From Agelaius tricolor (Eukaryota; Chordata; Aves; Passeriformes; Icteridae), in the NCBI GenBank assembly GCA_023055355.1, contig JALJCS010000002.1, forward strand, positions 83,353,001 to 83,417,000: a stretch of DNA of 64,000 nucleotides, written 5' to 3'. The notes under the pieces are model-generated. The model searched no databases. It saw only the letters and a program-made list of their open reading frames with translations, and was not told where the DNA came from. Positions 35,901 to 48,950 of the stretch are shown here, in pieces. The translations under genes and the position numbers were made by a program. Position 1 is the stretch's first letter. Each line of letters starts with the position of its first letter.

Positions 35901-37629
35901 AAAATGAAAACTTCTAAAATCCTTTACTTTTCAGAATATTGCTCTCATTCCTTTTGTTGTGGGTTTTTTTTCCCCAAGTGACAAGATTTCTTTGTTATGT
36001 TAAGTTTAATAAGATCGGCAAAGTAACTTAAGATTTAAATATCTGGTTTGCATCTTTCTTCTTCTAGTTAAAATATCAATTCCCATTTCTTACAAATACT
36101 AATTGTACAGAAGGTTGTGGGGCTATACATGTGCATATGTGTGTATGTAGTATCTCACTTCCTCTTTTCAAAGCATTGTCCAAACACCAGCTAATTGATT
36201 TGACATGCTAAAAGAGAAAACCAGAGCAACCAAGACATTTTTGTATAAAAGACATTTCCAGTCATCTCCGTTCAATAATTGCAACCACAACTTCAAAGAT
36301 GATACAGATGCAAATTGAAATGTGTGATCTTGTTCTATCTGGATTTGATTTCTTTCCCCTGTTGCTCTGAAATACTCATCCTCCCCTTCCTGCTGGGATC
36401 AATGAGGGCTGGGACTGCTATGTACAATATAGCTATATAAACCCAGAGCGACTGAATTTTACTCCAGGGATGTAATTCCAATTCCCTCTTCCTCTCCTCA
36501 ATGGGACTGGCCCTAATTTCATGATTATTCTGTGAGTTATGTACAAAATGCAGGTCTAAATGAAATCTCTCAGGAGGATGATGGCGAATCATGATCCGTA
36601 TCTTCTAATAGACTTCATTCTGAGATCATCCTTCTCTTTTCTCTTTCCAAATTTTATTTTTCCATATGGGAGTACAATAAATTGTTGTTGACTAGTGAAT
36701 ACCCCTACAACTTTTGCAGAGCATAAATCACACCTTGAAATTCCGAAGTGTATCCCACCAGTGAAAGATAGTGAGCATCAAGTTCATGCAGATGGAAGGT
36801 TTTATACAACCTTAGATAATCTAAGCATTTTTACAGCTATGGGAAGTCCACTAGGAACATGAAATTACTGCCAATTTAACCCAAAAGGCTCTCAAATGCC
36901 ATTGAAAAGTCAGAAGATGCTTGTGACCCTGTCTCCTCATATATGTATAAGCAGGTATCATGTTAAAGAGTTTCACCAATGTTTTCTCCTGTGCTTGTGG
37001 AACACAATGTTATGGCAGTCAACCATCACCTGCACAGATATTGACCCTGGAGCAGCTGTGAGAACCATTCTGCCTCCTTGCCTCATCCATTTTCTGTCCA
37101 TGGCTCAGGAGCAGGGAGCAGAGTGCTCTGAGGGTGACTGTGCATGGCAGTGTGAGACAGCACAGCTCTGCCTCAGTGCATCACCCCAGGGGAGAAAGGG
37201 CTCATCAGCACATGGGTGCTGCAGGAGGGGTAAGAGCACAGTGTGGGGGACAGAGTGAGTCTAGTCTTTGCAAGCAGAGGTGAGATGTAACCAAATTATG
37301 CAAGAAAAGAACTCATAAATGTGCTCACAATTTCTGACATTCCTCCAGAGCTCTCAGGACTAGAGAACACAAGCTTCCTTTGTGCAGATCTTCTGGTAGT
37401 TCTTTCTTCCTGTTACATAAAGTTTTTTTAAAATTCCCTTAAAATGTAACTCTTTTGCATTTTTTTCTGGTGCTCATAAGTCACAACACATCAAATTTTA
37501 CCATCTCATATTAAAATCTGAAATATATTTGAACCTCTACAAGCAAAGGTGCAAAGGCTCTATGGGAGGAAACAGCACTCTTGTGCCTGAGGGACCTGCC
37601 CAGCTGACTTGGCTGCCTCAGCTGTTTTG
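32971..37629. other. Unique AT-rich DNA, no gene recognised
   Basis: Nothing identifiable. The longest frame is + 34246-34713 (155 codons), hydrophobic in places, with no known domain. A 12-base unit, GGATTAATAGCT, is duplicated in tandem at 35677-35700. Confidence 0.6.
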
Positions 37630-38090
37630 AGAGGCTGGAGTGTGTCCAGAGAAGGGCAGCAGAGCTGGGGAAGGGGCTGGAGCACAAGTCAGGTGAGGAG
37701 CAGCTGAGGGGCTGGGGGTGTTTGTCCTGGAGAAAAGGAGGACCAGGGGAGACCTTTGTCACTCCCTACAACTCCCTGAAAGGAGGCTGCAGCCAGGTGG
37801 GGTTGGTCTCTTCTCCCAAGTAACGATGACAAGATAAGGGGAAATGTCCTCAAGTTGCACCAGGGGAGGTTTAGGCTGGATATTAGGGAAAATTTCTTCA
37901 CTGGAACACTGTCAAGCACTGAAACAGGTTGCTCAGTTAAGTAGTGGAATCACATCCCTGGAGGTGTTTAAGAAGCATCAGATGTGGCACTTGTGGACAT
38001 GGTTTAATGGTGGATTTGGCAGTGCTGGGTTCACAGTTATACTTGATGAGATTCAGGGTCTTTTCCAACTTAAATGATTCCATCTTCTGT
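37630..38090 (+). mobile_element. CR1 LINE 3' end, plus strand
   Basis: The sequence reads through the standard CR1 3' blocks in sense orientation. 'GGCTGGAGTGTGTCCAGAG' (37633) is followed by 'GGAGCAGCTGAGGGGCTGGGG', then 'CAGGGGAGACCTTTGTCACTC' and 'GGAGGTTTAGGCTGGATATTAG'. It ends in 'TTCCAACTTAAATGATTCCA'. The block order matches a CR1 subfamily distinct from the copy at 15118. It is non-coding and diverged, hence old and inactive. Confidence 0.9.
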
Positions 38091-38340
38091 AAGAACACTG
38101 AGGTCATAGCCATGTTTTTCTAGTAAGACATTTTTGTACCATTGCCTTTCAGTGGCCACAACCAGATGAGCAGCAAAGTCATGAATTCCATGATTCTGTC
38201 ATTTTTCCATAGATGCATGTTATTTTTTTATTGCTTCACTTTTTCAATCAGATTAAGTTCTCAGTAGGAAACAGCCATTGAATAACCTCCCATACATTCC
38301 TAAATGCAGGGGTTTTTTTCTGTAGACCCTAAATCCTATA

Positions 38341-38402
38341 AAAACTACAAAAAAGTGCCAAAAAAAAACCAAACCCAAACCAAACCCCAAAACCAAAAGA
38401 AA
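38341..38402 (+). repeat. A/C-rich low-complexity tract
   Basis: About 60 bases are almost entirely A and C, in irregular CCAAA and CCCAAAC units with A runs. This is the complementary type of the T/G tract at 16744, here in plus orientation. It resembles an expanded, decayed poly(A) tail, but no retroposon body is visible upstream. Confidence 0.8.
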
Positions 38403-38881
38403 CTACAAATTTGCTTTTAATTCCAAGGCATAGGTTAACTTTGTCATGATCTTTGATGGCTGGTGTCACCTTGGGCTCTCCTGGAGCAGTTGGAGATGTC
38501 ACAACCACACCTGCCTCAAGCCTCACTGAGCTCTGCAGATTTTTGGGTGTGAGCATTTGGACTGGAAGAAGTCAGTGTGGTTCTGTGGTCCAGGATTATG
38601 AGGGGATGGAAGCAGTCTGAGTACTGTCATGCAAAGTTTATTTTATTTTATTTATATATTTTTTCATTCTATTTTAAAAACAAAAAAATACCTTATGTTT
38701 TGGCCAGTTTAATAGCACTAAAAAGCTAAAGGAAAGAGCTTGCTTCTGTCTGCTCAGATAGGTAAAAAGTTGCAAGAAGGTGAAATGAATCCCCTTGGAA
38801 AAAAACCCATCTGAATTGTATTTAGAGGGTGGAAGGGCTGTGACTTCATAACCACCACCTCACCCACTCACAATTGCACTA

Positions 38882-38915
38882 ATAGTCATGGCATTTAGAT
38901 AGTCATGGCATTTAG
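38882..38915. repeat. Exact 17-bp tandem duplication
   Basis: ATAGTCATGGCATTTAG occurs twice in direct succession without a mismatch. The perfect identity suggests a recent slippage event or a polymorphic insertion. Confidence 0.9.
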
Positions 38916-39820
38916 AATTTTGGCAAACTGTGTCACACATCCTGTTTAAATGCCAGCTCCACACTGCAGAGAGCCCTATCAGGCAACTTGATGAAAATAG
39001 AGTAACAATAACTTCAGCGAGGTTGCACAAAACAAAAGCTTTCAGGCGTTGGTGGTGGCAAATTAATATTCTTTCTTCTCTTTTCTGTTTTAAATTGAGT
39101 TAGTCTACTTTTAATTTTGTTTACATGTTTAAAGATATTAAAGAGCTCCTTACCCATGGAGCCCTGTGACTGACTGACCAGTGAGTACTGTGAGAAAAAT
39201 TGCTTTCCAAAATGAAACAGGATTCGTGCATGAATATATAATGGAATAGTATTCAGCACTGCATGTGGCAGGCTATTCCACATTAAGTTCATTGCTTTTA
39301 ACAGGTATTTGGGGTACAATTAGCAATGAAATCTATTTCTGGCATTTCCATGTCTTCCAAAACTCTTTTGAAATCAGAAGATTTGGGAGAAACTTTGTAA
39401 GAGGCAAAATGAAAATCCTTAAGCTGGCATTGCTGCTGAATCCATTCAACAGTAAAACCTTGTCAGGGGTCTCCTCTTTTTGAATTATTCTGAGGATTCA
39501 CTGAAAATATTGTCAAGCTATAAGTGTCAGACATGAATCTTGAATTTGTTTTGAACATCGCTGATGAGTGTTGTCTTCTGTTTTATTTGCATTCAGTACT
39601 TTGGGATAAATACTATACATTCTCACCAGGGTGGGGGAAACCTCCTAGTAATAAAAGCCCTGAAAGCTGAAAATCATAGCACAAAAATGCAGCAGAAGAG
39701 AGGCAGCAGACTTCTCTTTGCTTCTCTCTGCTTGTGGCAGAAGTGTCTTTGCCATAGTTAAAAGTGCTATTCAATTGTAATAGGTCCAGGGAAATAAACC
39801 CATTGTTTCTCCCTAGAGGT

Positions 39821-39843
39821 TTTTGGGTTTGTCAAACCCAAAA
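39821..39843. other. Perfect 11-bp inverted repeat with 1-nt spacer
   Basis: TTTTGGGTTTG, then T, then CAAACCCAAAA: the arms are exact reverse complements. As DNA or RNA it could form a tight hairpin, the few central bases acting as the loop. It has no T-run or other context that would make it a known terminator, and no known element surrounds it. Confidence 0.85.
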
Positions 39844-42501
39844 TATGGTATGTGAAGAACAAATCGAGGTTCCCCTAAGGGTCTGATTTCTGCCAGCTAC
39901 TTTTCTGGTCTCATCAGTGCCTGAATTTCTGGCCCTGTTTCCATCATCTGGGGCTTGGGGCTTTCAGGGATTCCTGGACCTCCTGCCAGGTTGCAACAAT
40001 GAGCCAGAGAGGTGTCAGACCCTGAGCAACTACATGTTAAAGTTGGTGCTGCTCTGCTTGGTTTCACCACTGCAAATCTCTGGTAAGCTCTAAATGGCCT
40101 GTATAGGATCTTGCAAAGATATTAACAGTTCTTTTCTGATAAAAACAAAGAGAAATTAAGTACCTGAAAAGAAAAGAAAATAGTATTTAACTTGAAGAAA
40201 ATATTTTTCTTCCCCTTTGCATACAATCTTGTCTGTGATTCTGATGTATCAGTTTGAAATATTCTAGTTTAGTTACATTTTTAAGATTTTTTAGCTTCAG
40301 TCCCATGTTCACAGTAATTAGTACTTCTAATAAGAAAATAATAAAAATTTAGCTGATTTGAAGCAATAGAATAAAATTTTCCACCCTTGTGAACAGAGAG
40401 GGGCCAGAATGCATTGGCTGTGACCTGGCATGGGTCCATGCAGCCTCACCCAGCTTTGCTGTGGTCTTACAATGAGCTGAATGATGCTTTCAGTTTGTTA
40501 ACTGACTGGAGCAGATCGTGTATCCATCCAAGGAACATGATGTGCAGAAGTTGCAGCTTGGCTCTGGATGAATATTAGCCCTGAATCATTGCTGAATCCC
40601 ATGTACTTGAAAGCCAAGTGAGCCTGGGAAAAGCCAGGTCAGTTTTGCTTAGTCCAGGTTTCTAAGGTGTTTTTGGAATGTGACTCTAAAACCCTAAGGC
40701 CAGGGACTTGTTCCTTATCTCCTGGTTCTTGATCAGCAGTGGTTGTGTGCCAGATACATGAGGCAGACAATACTACCAGATAGTTACTGAAACACATTCA
40801 CTTTCATTAATGTTTTTTTAAAGGGCTAGAAAAGTTGCAGACCCCTTTCCTAGACTCTGCACTCCCTCCTCCAATTCTGACCTCATTCTTCCTGTGAGTC
40901 TTTCCTTGGAGAGCATCCTAGGCTTGGCAGGTTTACTTCTCTTTTTTCTTCCTCCAGGTTGGTCCTCTGGTATGTGGCCTGGTTGCTCTCCTTTATCAGG
41001 CAGATTCCCTTGTTGAATTTAACCCTGTTTTGCTGATCTTTTTCCAGAACTTTCAAACAGCTGAATTTCAGCCACCAGATGGACCCATCCCAAAAAATCA
41101 CTGTCCTCAGAACTGGTCTGGTTTCAAGGTGGACCTGATAAGACTCATGTTGTGAATCCACTATCAGCTGTGCCCCTCTTTTCCCCTGTAGGGGAACACA
41201 GGAAAAGTTATTACTGAGATCAAGCAATTGCCACAGAAAACGGGGTTCACAATGCAAGCAGGCAGGTACAATTTTGTGCTGAGCTGCCGCACTCTACCTC
41301 ATGTTCTGTTTAATGGCAAATGAGTAACAGATAAATATTTATTTAATGTATAGAATGGCTGATCTCTGTTCTTTTGAACTTAGACATCTTGTCAAAGCAT
41401 ATGAGCTTAAGTGTAGGGAATATTGAAGTGGAACAACTAACTCATAATCCCTAGCATAGCACAGAGCTGTTCCTACTGCATGAAGTTATTCACAACACAA
41501 AAACATTTTCTTTTCAGGAAAAGGTAAAGGAATGTCTAAAAGATGTCCTCATAGCAAAATTTTATCACTTCAAGCAAAATATGCTAGTTCAGATTTATCT
41601 ATACATATGAAGAATCAAAATGAACTTGTTAGAAAAATTAAAGTAGGACAGTTTAGAATATGATGCATTAACTGTTGCTTTATTAATTTATGGTGTGATC
41701 TTACTCTCTCTTTTAATTGAGTAGAAAAAGCTCTTATGGATGCTGGTGATTGTAACTTCATCTGGTAATGAACAAAATGTAATCTTTCAGTGTTCCACAC
41801 TTCAGTCAGGAATAGCAAAGCTCTAGTGTAACATTCATTCTATCACCTTCCATAGTAGGTGGAGATGTGTTTTGGCACAAGGTGCCTCTAAATACCTGGC
41901 CCTTAGCCCAGAGAAGTAAAATTTCTGGCTCAGCATGTTATACACTGTTGTCTGTGGCTCAGTCATGAGAATAATTGTTTGAAACTGCTTCTGCTTGTGC
42001 TCAGGAAGTTTGGAACTACAAGACAAAGCTTAATTATATCTGGGGAACCCAAATGCTGGAAAATTGGTGGAACCATTGAAAATATTCCCTCTTGCTTCTC
42101 TAGGCTTTGGATCATTCATTGGGTTACCATGGTGAAGTCTCACAGCAGATCTTGTGTCAGAAAGGGGACAGCATGCCAGGGGTGCTCCTGAGGCCACAGC
42201 AAACCTGCACTGGCACTCAGCTGAGGGGATGATGGACACAGCCCCTCAGCCCAGGCACCTCACTAGAGGAGGCTGCACCAGCAAAGCCCCTGTGAGGCTC
42301 AGCACAGAGGAATAACCCCTGCTCAGCTGCACTTCTGGCTCAATGACAGATTGAGGAGGCAGGTGCCAGGCTGAGCATGAGCCATGGCTGCACTGTCATT
42401 GCAAACAGAGCAAACTTCATATTGAGATACAACATGAGGACCTTGGTTGGCAGATCAAGGGGAGCTACTGCCCTCTTCTGCTGTGTGGGTAGAGCAGAGG
42501 T

Positions 42502-42590
42502 GGAGCAGGATACCCAGGGAGGTTGTGAAGTCTGTGCTAGGAGTGCTTCAATCCTGTGTTAGGCAAAGCTACAGCTGACCTCATCAGATT
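42502..42590 (+). mobile_element. Probable CR1 LINE fragment, weak
   Basis: 'GATACCCAGGGAGGTTGTGAAG' (from 42509) resembles the CR1 3'-region phrase 'tgcccagggaggttgtggag'. The following 60 bases keep a looser resemblance, including 'CAGCTGACCT'. No tail is visible. Chance similarity is possible. Confidence 0.38.
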
Positions 42591-42690
42591 GGTGATACTC
42601 CTGCTGCAAGTGGAAACTCGGACCATGAACTTCAGACATTTCTTCTAAACAACACTCCTTTGATTATGTGATGACTACAAATATCATAGC

Positions 42691-42720
42691 ACTGGATAAT
42701 AAAACACTGGATAATAAAAC
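42691..42720. repeat. Exact 15-bp tandem duplication
   Basis: ACTGGATAATAAAAC occurs twice head to tail without mismatch. Confidence 0.9.
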
Positions 42721-44545
42721 CAAACTAAAAACATATTAAAACTCAGAAACAATCAGACCAAATACACAGCAGTACAGAGACAGATAAATCTAACACTGGA
42801 ATTTCATTCATACTGCAAATATACTCTCTGGCCACTGATGAGAAATCTTGAGAAACCCAGATTAAAGATAAAACACAAGGCAAAGGAAGAACTTACATTA
42901 CAATAAATAAGTTAATTAAGAACATCAGTATCATTTCAGGAAAAATTTCTCTCATGAAGATCCACATGTTAACTTGCACAGCAACCCTGGAAGTAAAAAT
43001 TGAACACCTCCATTTTCACACCTTCGTATAAAATTCTGTGTGTTAATTTGGCATTTAATGCATTTGTCTTCACATAAATCTGCATAACAGAATGGAAGAC
43101 TTACTGCTCTTGAGTCTTAAAGTCTAAACCTTACATCTGTCTGAAACAGGCAGGAAACAGCAAGATGCCTGTGGGATATCTTTCTTGGTAAGATAATGGT
43201 GTCAGAAAGCAGAGATTTCTTGCTAAAGCCAGCCAGTGCAATTTTTATGCGCTTTAAGTCACTTGGGTAGAAAAGAGCACCTTTTTATTGTCACACCATG
43301 CTTGAGAATTGGTCCACAGGATGAAAAATTGCATGGATAACATGTTCAAAAATGCCCCTTAGCCAGATCCTGAAAGAATCTGAGTGAAAATGCAAAGCAA
43401 AAAGTCCAAATGACTACTTAATCAGCTGTCCAAAAAGAACGAAGGAGATTAAGCCCCATTTCCCAATTCTAAACTTCAGCTGTGTAGACAGGAACATCCT
43501 TTTCAAAACACACAAATGCACTGGAATGGAGGCCTAGATCCATGAAAGGGGACAGACTTTGGAGAACCTACCTCCCAGGCACCTCTTGCCCTGCTAAAGT
43601 CAGAGTAGTGTCTTATAACTGCACAGTTTTAATTTTAGGGAAAACCATGAAATATGTATTGGGACAGAAGAAGAGCACAAGGGTGACAAGTGGTCCAGAA
43701 CCTTGTGGCCATCAGGCATGAGGGCAGAGAGCTGTGCTAGGAGTGTCTTGGCAAGAAAGGCTGAGGCCAGCCAGTGGGAGAATTCCCTGTGCAGTTACTT
43801 GGGAAGTTTGTGACTTCTCTGGGGTTAAGGATTCACATTGCAGGACTGAGTCAGACACGGCTTGCGTGGCTGGGGTGGCTGCCCAGCCCTGGCAGCCTCA
43901 CCTCTTGCAGAAGCTGTTGTGCTGTGCTGGGTGGTGCTGCAGCACTGGGGATTTTTGTGCAGAGTAGGAGAAATCACAGCTCCTTTAGTTTGCTGAGAAA
44001 TCTTCCCATGTCTTAGCTGAGTGACCTGACTGCTGGGGTCAAGCAAAGAAGGGATGGAGAACCTTCCTACCTTGCTGTGTTGTGTTAGGCCCTGTCTGGC
44101 AGTGTGCACCCAGAAAATGCAGTGCTCTGCTGCTACACATGGGGGATAAGCTTAGATTATAAATTCTGAGAAAATTCAGGCTTGAATTCAGTGCCTGGCT
44201 TCTCAGCACTGTCAAGAATTAAGCAATTCTGGGTGTGACTGGCAAGAGACAGTTCAGTATCTGGGGAATTTTACTGGGAGAATCATCTGAAATTTTAGGC
44301 AATTCCAGAATTGAGGAGCTGTTGAGGAAGGAAAGTGGGAGGCTGAAGATCTAAATGTTGCACAACTGTGTCTTAAATAAAAGAACACAGAGGTCCTTTG
44401 TGAGGTGAATACACCTCTTCAGAGACTTGAAAAGTCGTGAGGAGGTCATGAGTTCTTCAGATGGAAAATGTTCCTCTTCTGTGGTCAGATGCGTCCTGCC
44501 AAAGGACCAAGAAGCATTCCAAGGAGGGCCCAGGATGGAAGGTGG

Positions 44546-45061
44546 CTAGGGACAGCGTAGGGACAAGGCAGTGGTGGCGTTCCACGATGACCCCAGGCAA
44601 GCATGGAGAGCAGTGGCCAACATGGAGCAAGGTGGGGGCAGGTGAGGAAGTGTGCAAGGAGCTTTCCTTTGGGCTGAACCCAGCAGTGCAGCTCCTTGGG
44701 GAGACGGCAGAGAGCTCCAGACCACCATCCTGATTTTCAACAACTGGTTCAGGAATGGTGTTGACTTCATCAACCAGTTTTTCATAATCTTGTCTTCCTC
44801 ACAGTTGACTAAAATATGGAGATGGCACAGCTGGGGCTCTGAGTCCACCAGCTGGTGTTCCTTGTGGTTTCTGAACTTGAAAAAAAAATCAGTTATGCTT
44901 TGTAAATGCTGAATGATTTGGACATTTGTGTCTTTTTTTTCCCCAAAATGAATGTTTTCAAATGTGCTTTTTCTGGCAGCTTTTCTATGTGCTGAACCGT
45001 TGTGCACAAATGATAGTTTTTTGCTTAGAAGTGAATTAGTGTTCCAGCCAGCATTATACAC
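44546..45061 (-). other. Unassigned 171-codon open frame
   Basis: An ATG-started minus-strand frame with no domain I recognise. A second minus-strand frame over part of it also reads plausibly (DYEKLVDEVNTIPEPVVENQ, near 44740-44800). This could reflect a frameshifted remnant of a coding sequence, or chance. The local GC-rich composition at 44450-44720 lengthens all frames. I do not call it a gene. Confidence 0.12.
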
Positions 45062-47949
45062 AGAGAATTAAACTTATATATTTTCCCTGTCAAGTCGCTG
45101 TACCTGATTCTGTTATTTTTTAAAAAGGAAGTTTGATTAAAGCCCATTTGTTCACCACAAATCATCTAAAACTGCCAGCCTTAAATAGGTGGTAACTGAG
45201 AAATATCACCAAAACAAATTACATCACCTCCTCTGAGTTGTTAACTGAGCTTTGAAATTCTTCCTTTCTCCAAGTGGGGTTCAAGAAAAGTGCATGCCAG
45301 TCCATGATCATTGTGAAGCATACTCTGTGTGCTGGATATCCCCACCCTGATCCTGTAGGGATACAATTTGTGTGCAGATCTGCACAGAAAAAAGATTCAG
45401 CCTCTTCTGGATCCTTCAGCACTGAAGGGAGTGCTCAGTGAACAGGTAAAGAAAAGGTTGGTAGTCTGGGAAATGTCTCCAATCTTGCAGAAATTAAGCA
45501 CAACAGATTATACCAGTTTCATCAATTGACTCTGAACCTGCAGTTCTCAGAAATTCTTTATCACTGGACTAAACTGAAGTTGCAATGCAGGGAGACATAG
45601 GTCACCTTCAACCTTCATCAGTCATGGATAGAGGATGCCCATAGTTTGCTGGTTACATCTATTCCTTAGAATGAGAAAAATGTGCAAATGGACAAATTTC
45701 AAGAGAATCTCTGGTGCTTTATGACAGAAAGAGATGGTTTGTGCTGTTAATGCCGTTGTTTTTCTGAGCTTCTCTGTAGGAGAAATTCTGAGTCTATCTG
45801 ATCACCAAATTATGGTGACAATATTTTACATACTGTGTGCAATTATCTGTGTGCAATTTGGCAGTGGATATCCACTGAACTGTGTTTATGTGAAAATACT
45901 CTCAGGAGAATACAATGCTCCATGTGCATAAACATCTGACTGAAACTTTGGGCTGTATGGGTACAGTTATGACATGCTACATATGAGGAGAATATAATAC
46001 TTTTGTTTTGTTTCCTTAAATGTAAACTTCCTTTACATTGCTTGTATACACTACTATTCCTGAAGAACAGTTACAATTAAATCTTTAATAGAAAATTCTA
46101 TTCATAATAACATAACACCTGTTAAGCATTTAATATAACAAAAAGCAGTCAAAAGTAATTGCGTGAAAGAGAAAGGAAGAGCAACTATATAAAATAAACA
46201 AATTAAGAACTATCAGGTATAGCAAAATAGATTTAAATAATTGCTATTATGTAGCAATTTAACCTGATGGTTTGGCTTTTAGATGACTCTTATGTCTCAG
46301 TTGTGCTCATTCTCTGTGAATTCTGAGACCTTCTTATCTCAAGTAGTATGGCAGGTCGTTCCAGTCGTTCCACCAGTTTTCAGTTTTGTGATTACACAAA
46401 CACTTTAGGAAGTGGGTTTGGACAGTCAAAGCAAAGTGTCAAAAGATGCAGAATAATCTTTCAATTATAAGTGTCTGCAAGCAGAGGAAATGTCAAAACA
46501 AAGTAAGCCACATTTAGTAAAACACCACTGATATTCAAACATGAGATCATCAAATATTGCTTGGCAAAGAACTTAAAAAGGGAATGTTGATCATTTTCTG
46601 AAAGCATAAGCAATTTTAAAGACAAATAGGCTTCAAAAGCATTTAAGGCAAAAGCATTGATGGGAAAAATACCTGAAATTATTTGCAAGCCTAAAAATAG
46701 ATCAGAATTTGGGATTCAGAGAATGGTTGTAATTATTCTGTCCCCAGGAAAGACAGAGATGTTGAAAAGGTACTTAGAAAAGTAGCAACAGACTGCAGAC
46801 TGTTTTCCACAGTGGGAGGATTGAAATAGGAAGCAGATGAAATCTTCAGCTTAGAAAAGTGATAATGGCTCTGGTTCTCATAAAAGTCCTTAAAAATTCT
46901 GAATTTTAGTGAGAAATTGAGAAAGGCAAAATATTCACTGTCTTCGTATTATAATAACTTATTCACTAACTTGGTGATGAATGCTTTAATAGTTTCTCAT
47001 TGAAACCATCACAGTACTAATTACATGAGAAAAAAAGGGGAAAACCTATACAATGAGTTTAAATGGTTTAGAGTTGCATCTCTCTTCAATATCTGAGAAA
47101 AACTATTCCAGGTTAATAAAATCTGACACTAAAATTATATATACAGCACATTATTTAAAAAAATACCTAAACCCAAAAGCTTAGGTTTGAAACAGGTGCA
47201 GAAGAAGTAAGACTTTCTGGTAACTTGGAGGATTCACTCTAGAATGAGGGGTAGGACAGCTAGAGAAGATCAAATGAGTCTTGAAACTGATCTCCTGGAA
47301 TGCAAACACATAGTGAAAAGCAATAGTTTCCAGGGGACTCCCTCTGTCTGGATGCTGAAAAGTGGAAAGCCAGTAGCAAAGGAAATGCTGATGATTCAAC
47401 TGATATATCTGAACAATCTCTGAACTGGTGACACTGAACAATGTATAAAATCCCAGAATGTGGTGCAAAAAAAGCCTGAAAAATAGAGATCAACACTGTA
47501 GAAAGCACCCAGGTGAAATAGTAATACAATTCTGAGTAAAATCTTCATTGTTATCTTCCTTCAGAGATATAAATGACAGACTGGGTTTCTATTTGTGGAG
47601 CAAGCTAATTTGTGGAAAGACAGAGGTGCTGCAGAAGATACTGTGCAGCTGTGACTAAGTCTCAGAAATTGTGAAAAACTTACATTTTGTTGTCAGCTTC
47701 TGAGAGGCATTAATTTCCTACTGAAACATTTGATGTTTTATTGTAAAAAGTTGAAACCCCTATGCAAATATTTTAAATATAGATTTATTTTTACTGATAA
47801 AATTTCTTGTCTCTATTTTTTTGATATCAGTAGGAATTCCCTTATTTAGGCAAACATTGAACAAGAACTGAACACATCTAAATCTCCTTATCTACTTATT
47901 TTGGAGAGCACTTTTCACTTTTTTTTGAGTACTCTCAAGTCCTTTATCT

Positions 47950-48950
47950 CCGAAGTGCTTGAAAGTTAGTTCATTTCCTTCTCTGGAGCTGACCTTGCAC
48001 GTCCTCCTTCAAGATCTCTGCAGTGTTTGCAGCCCTCTGTTGTCAAGTAGGATGTCCTTCACTGAAGTGTTCCCAGGAAGGATGTCTCTCCCAGATGCAT
48101 TCCTTGTGCTGCCCAGCAAACAGGAAAGCTCTTGTGTGTACATGGACACACCCACAGGCTGCAGTGGCAGAAGGGGGGACATGAATTCCACTGATGTCCC
48201 TTTTTGGGCTGGAGACCTGGCTGATGCATACTGATGGTGAAAGGATTCACTGCAGGGGCATGTTCAACCATATCTGGATGGACTCAGGTTCCCTCTCTCT
48301 GGCTGCCTGTCCACTTGCTCTTCCAAGTCCCTGTCCTGTGTTAGGGGAAAAAAGCCTAAAGAACCGAGACAAAAAGCAGTCCCACCAACAGCCCAGTGGG
48401 AGTTCCCATGCCCCAGCATGCTGGGGCAGCTTTGCCAACAGCAGCAGAGCAGTGATGTCCCCAGCTCATGTGCATGTAGGGCTGGCCAGGCTCAGTGCTG
48501 TGCCCTGTGTCAGAGCTCACACTCACCTACAGAGCAAACTGCCATTGGATATATCCTCAGCTTGCTCATAGAAGCATCACTCTGCCTTACATGGGTCAGG
48601 TAATAGAAAGAAAAGCAGCATGATGCTGCTTTCATGCAGTTACTGCCCTCTGGCAGAGCACACCTTGGCAGGATCCTCTGCAGCTCCACTGGGTAGCTGT
48701 GAAGCTGGAAGTTCAGACCCTGCTCATGGGCAGGTACCTGTTTGGCTCCTCAGGATCCCTCCCTGCAGAGTGTTGCTGGCTGCTGCAGTCTGGGGTGCAT
48801 GGGGAGGGCAGGTGGGAACAACTCACATCCTCTGCAGAGGGGCCAGAGCTGGTTTGGCCTGTGCCTTGTGCCTTTTTAGTGCTGGACTTTCAAAGGTAAC
48901 CAGCATGGCTTTGTTCCTGCCCTGCTCACAGCAGGAGGTGTAGCTGGGTG
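47950..48950. other. GC-richer kilobase, no assignment
   Basis: This is the longest GC-richer stretch outside the repeats, with overlapping frames on both strands (for example + 48194-48571 and + 48620-48943). I recognise no protein, LTR end or CR1 block in it. It contains a near-palindrome, CCCAGCATGCTGGG, at 48413-48426. It may be an old repeat or a regulatory region, and nothing in the sequence decides. Confidence 0.3.

Larger units (their letters stand above)
38091..42501. other. Unique DNA, no gene recognised
   Basis: No coding or RNA gene is supported. It includes the C/A-rich tract, the 17-bp duplication and the short hairpin listed separately. Confidence 0.6.

Noticed and set aside
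47950..48950. GC-rich kilobase as a CpG-island promoter
   Set aside because: CpG dinucleotides are few compared with the LTR patch at 25300-25620. The GC comes mostly from CTG/CAG and CC/GG.
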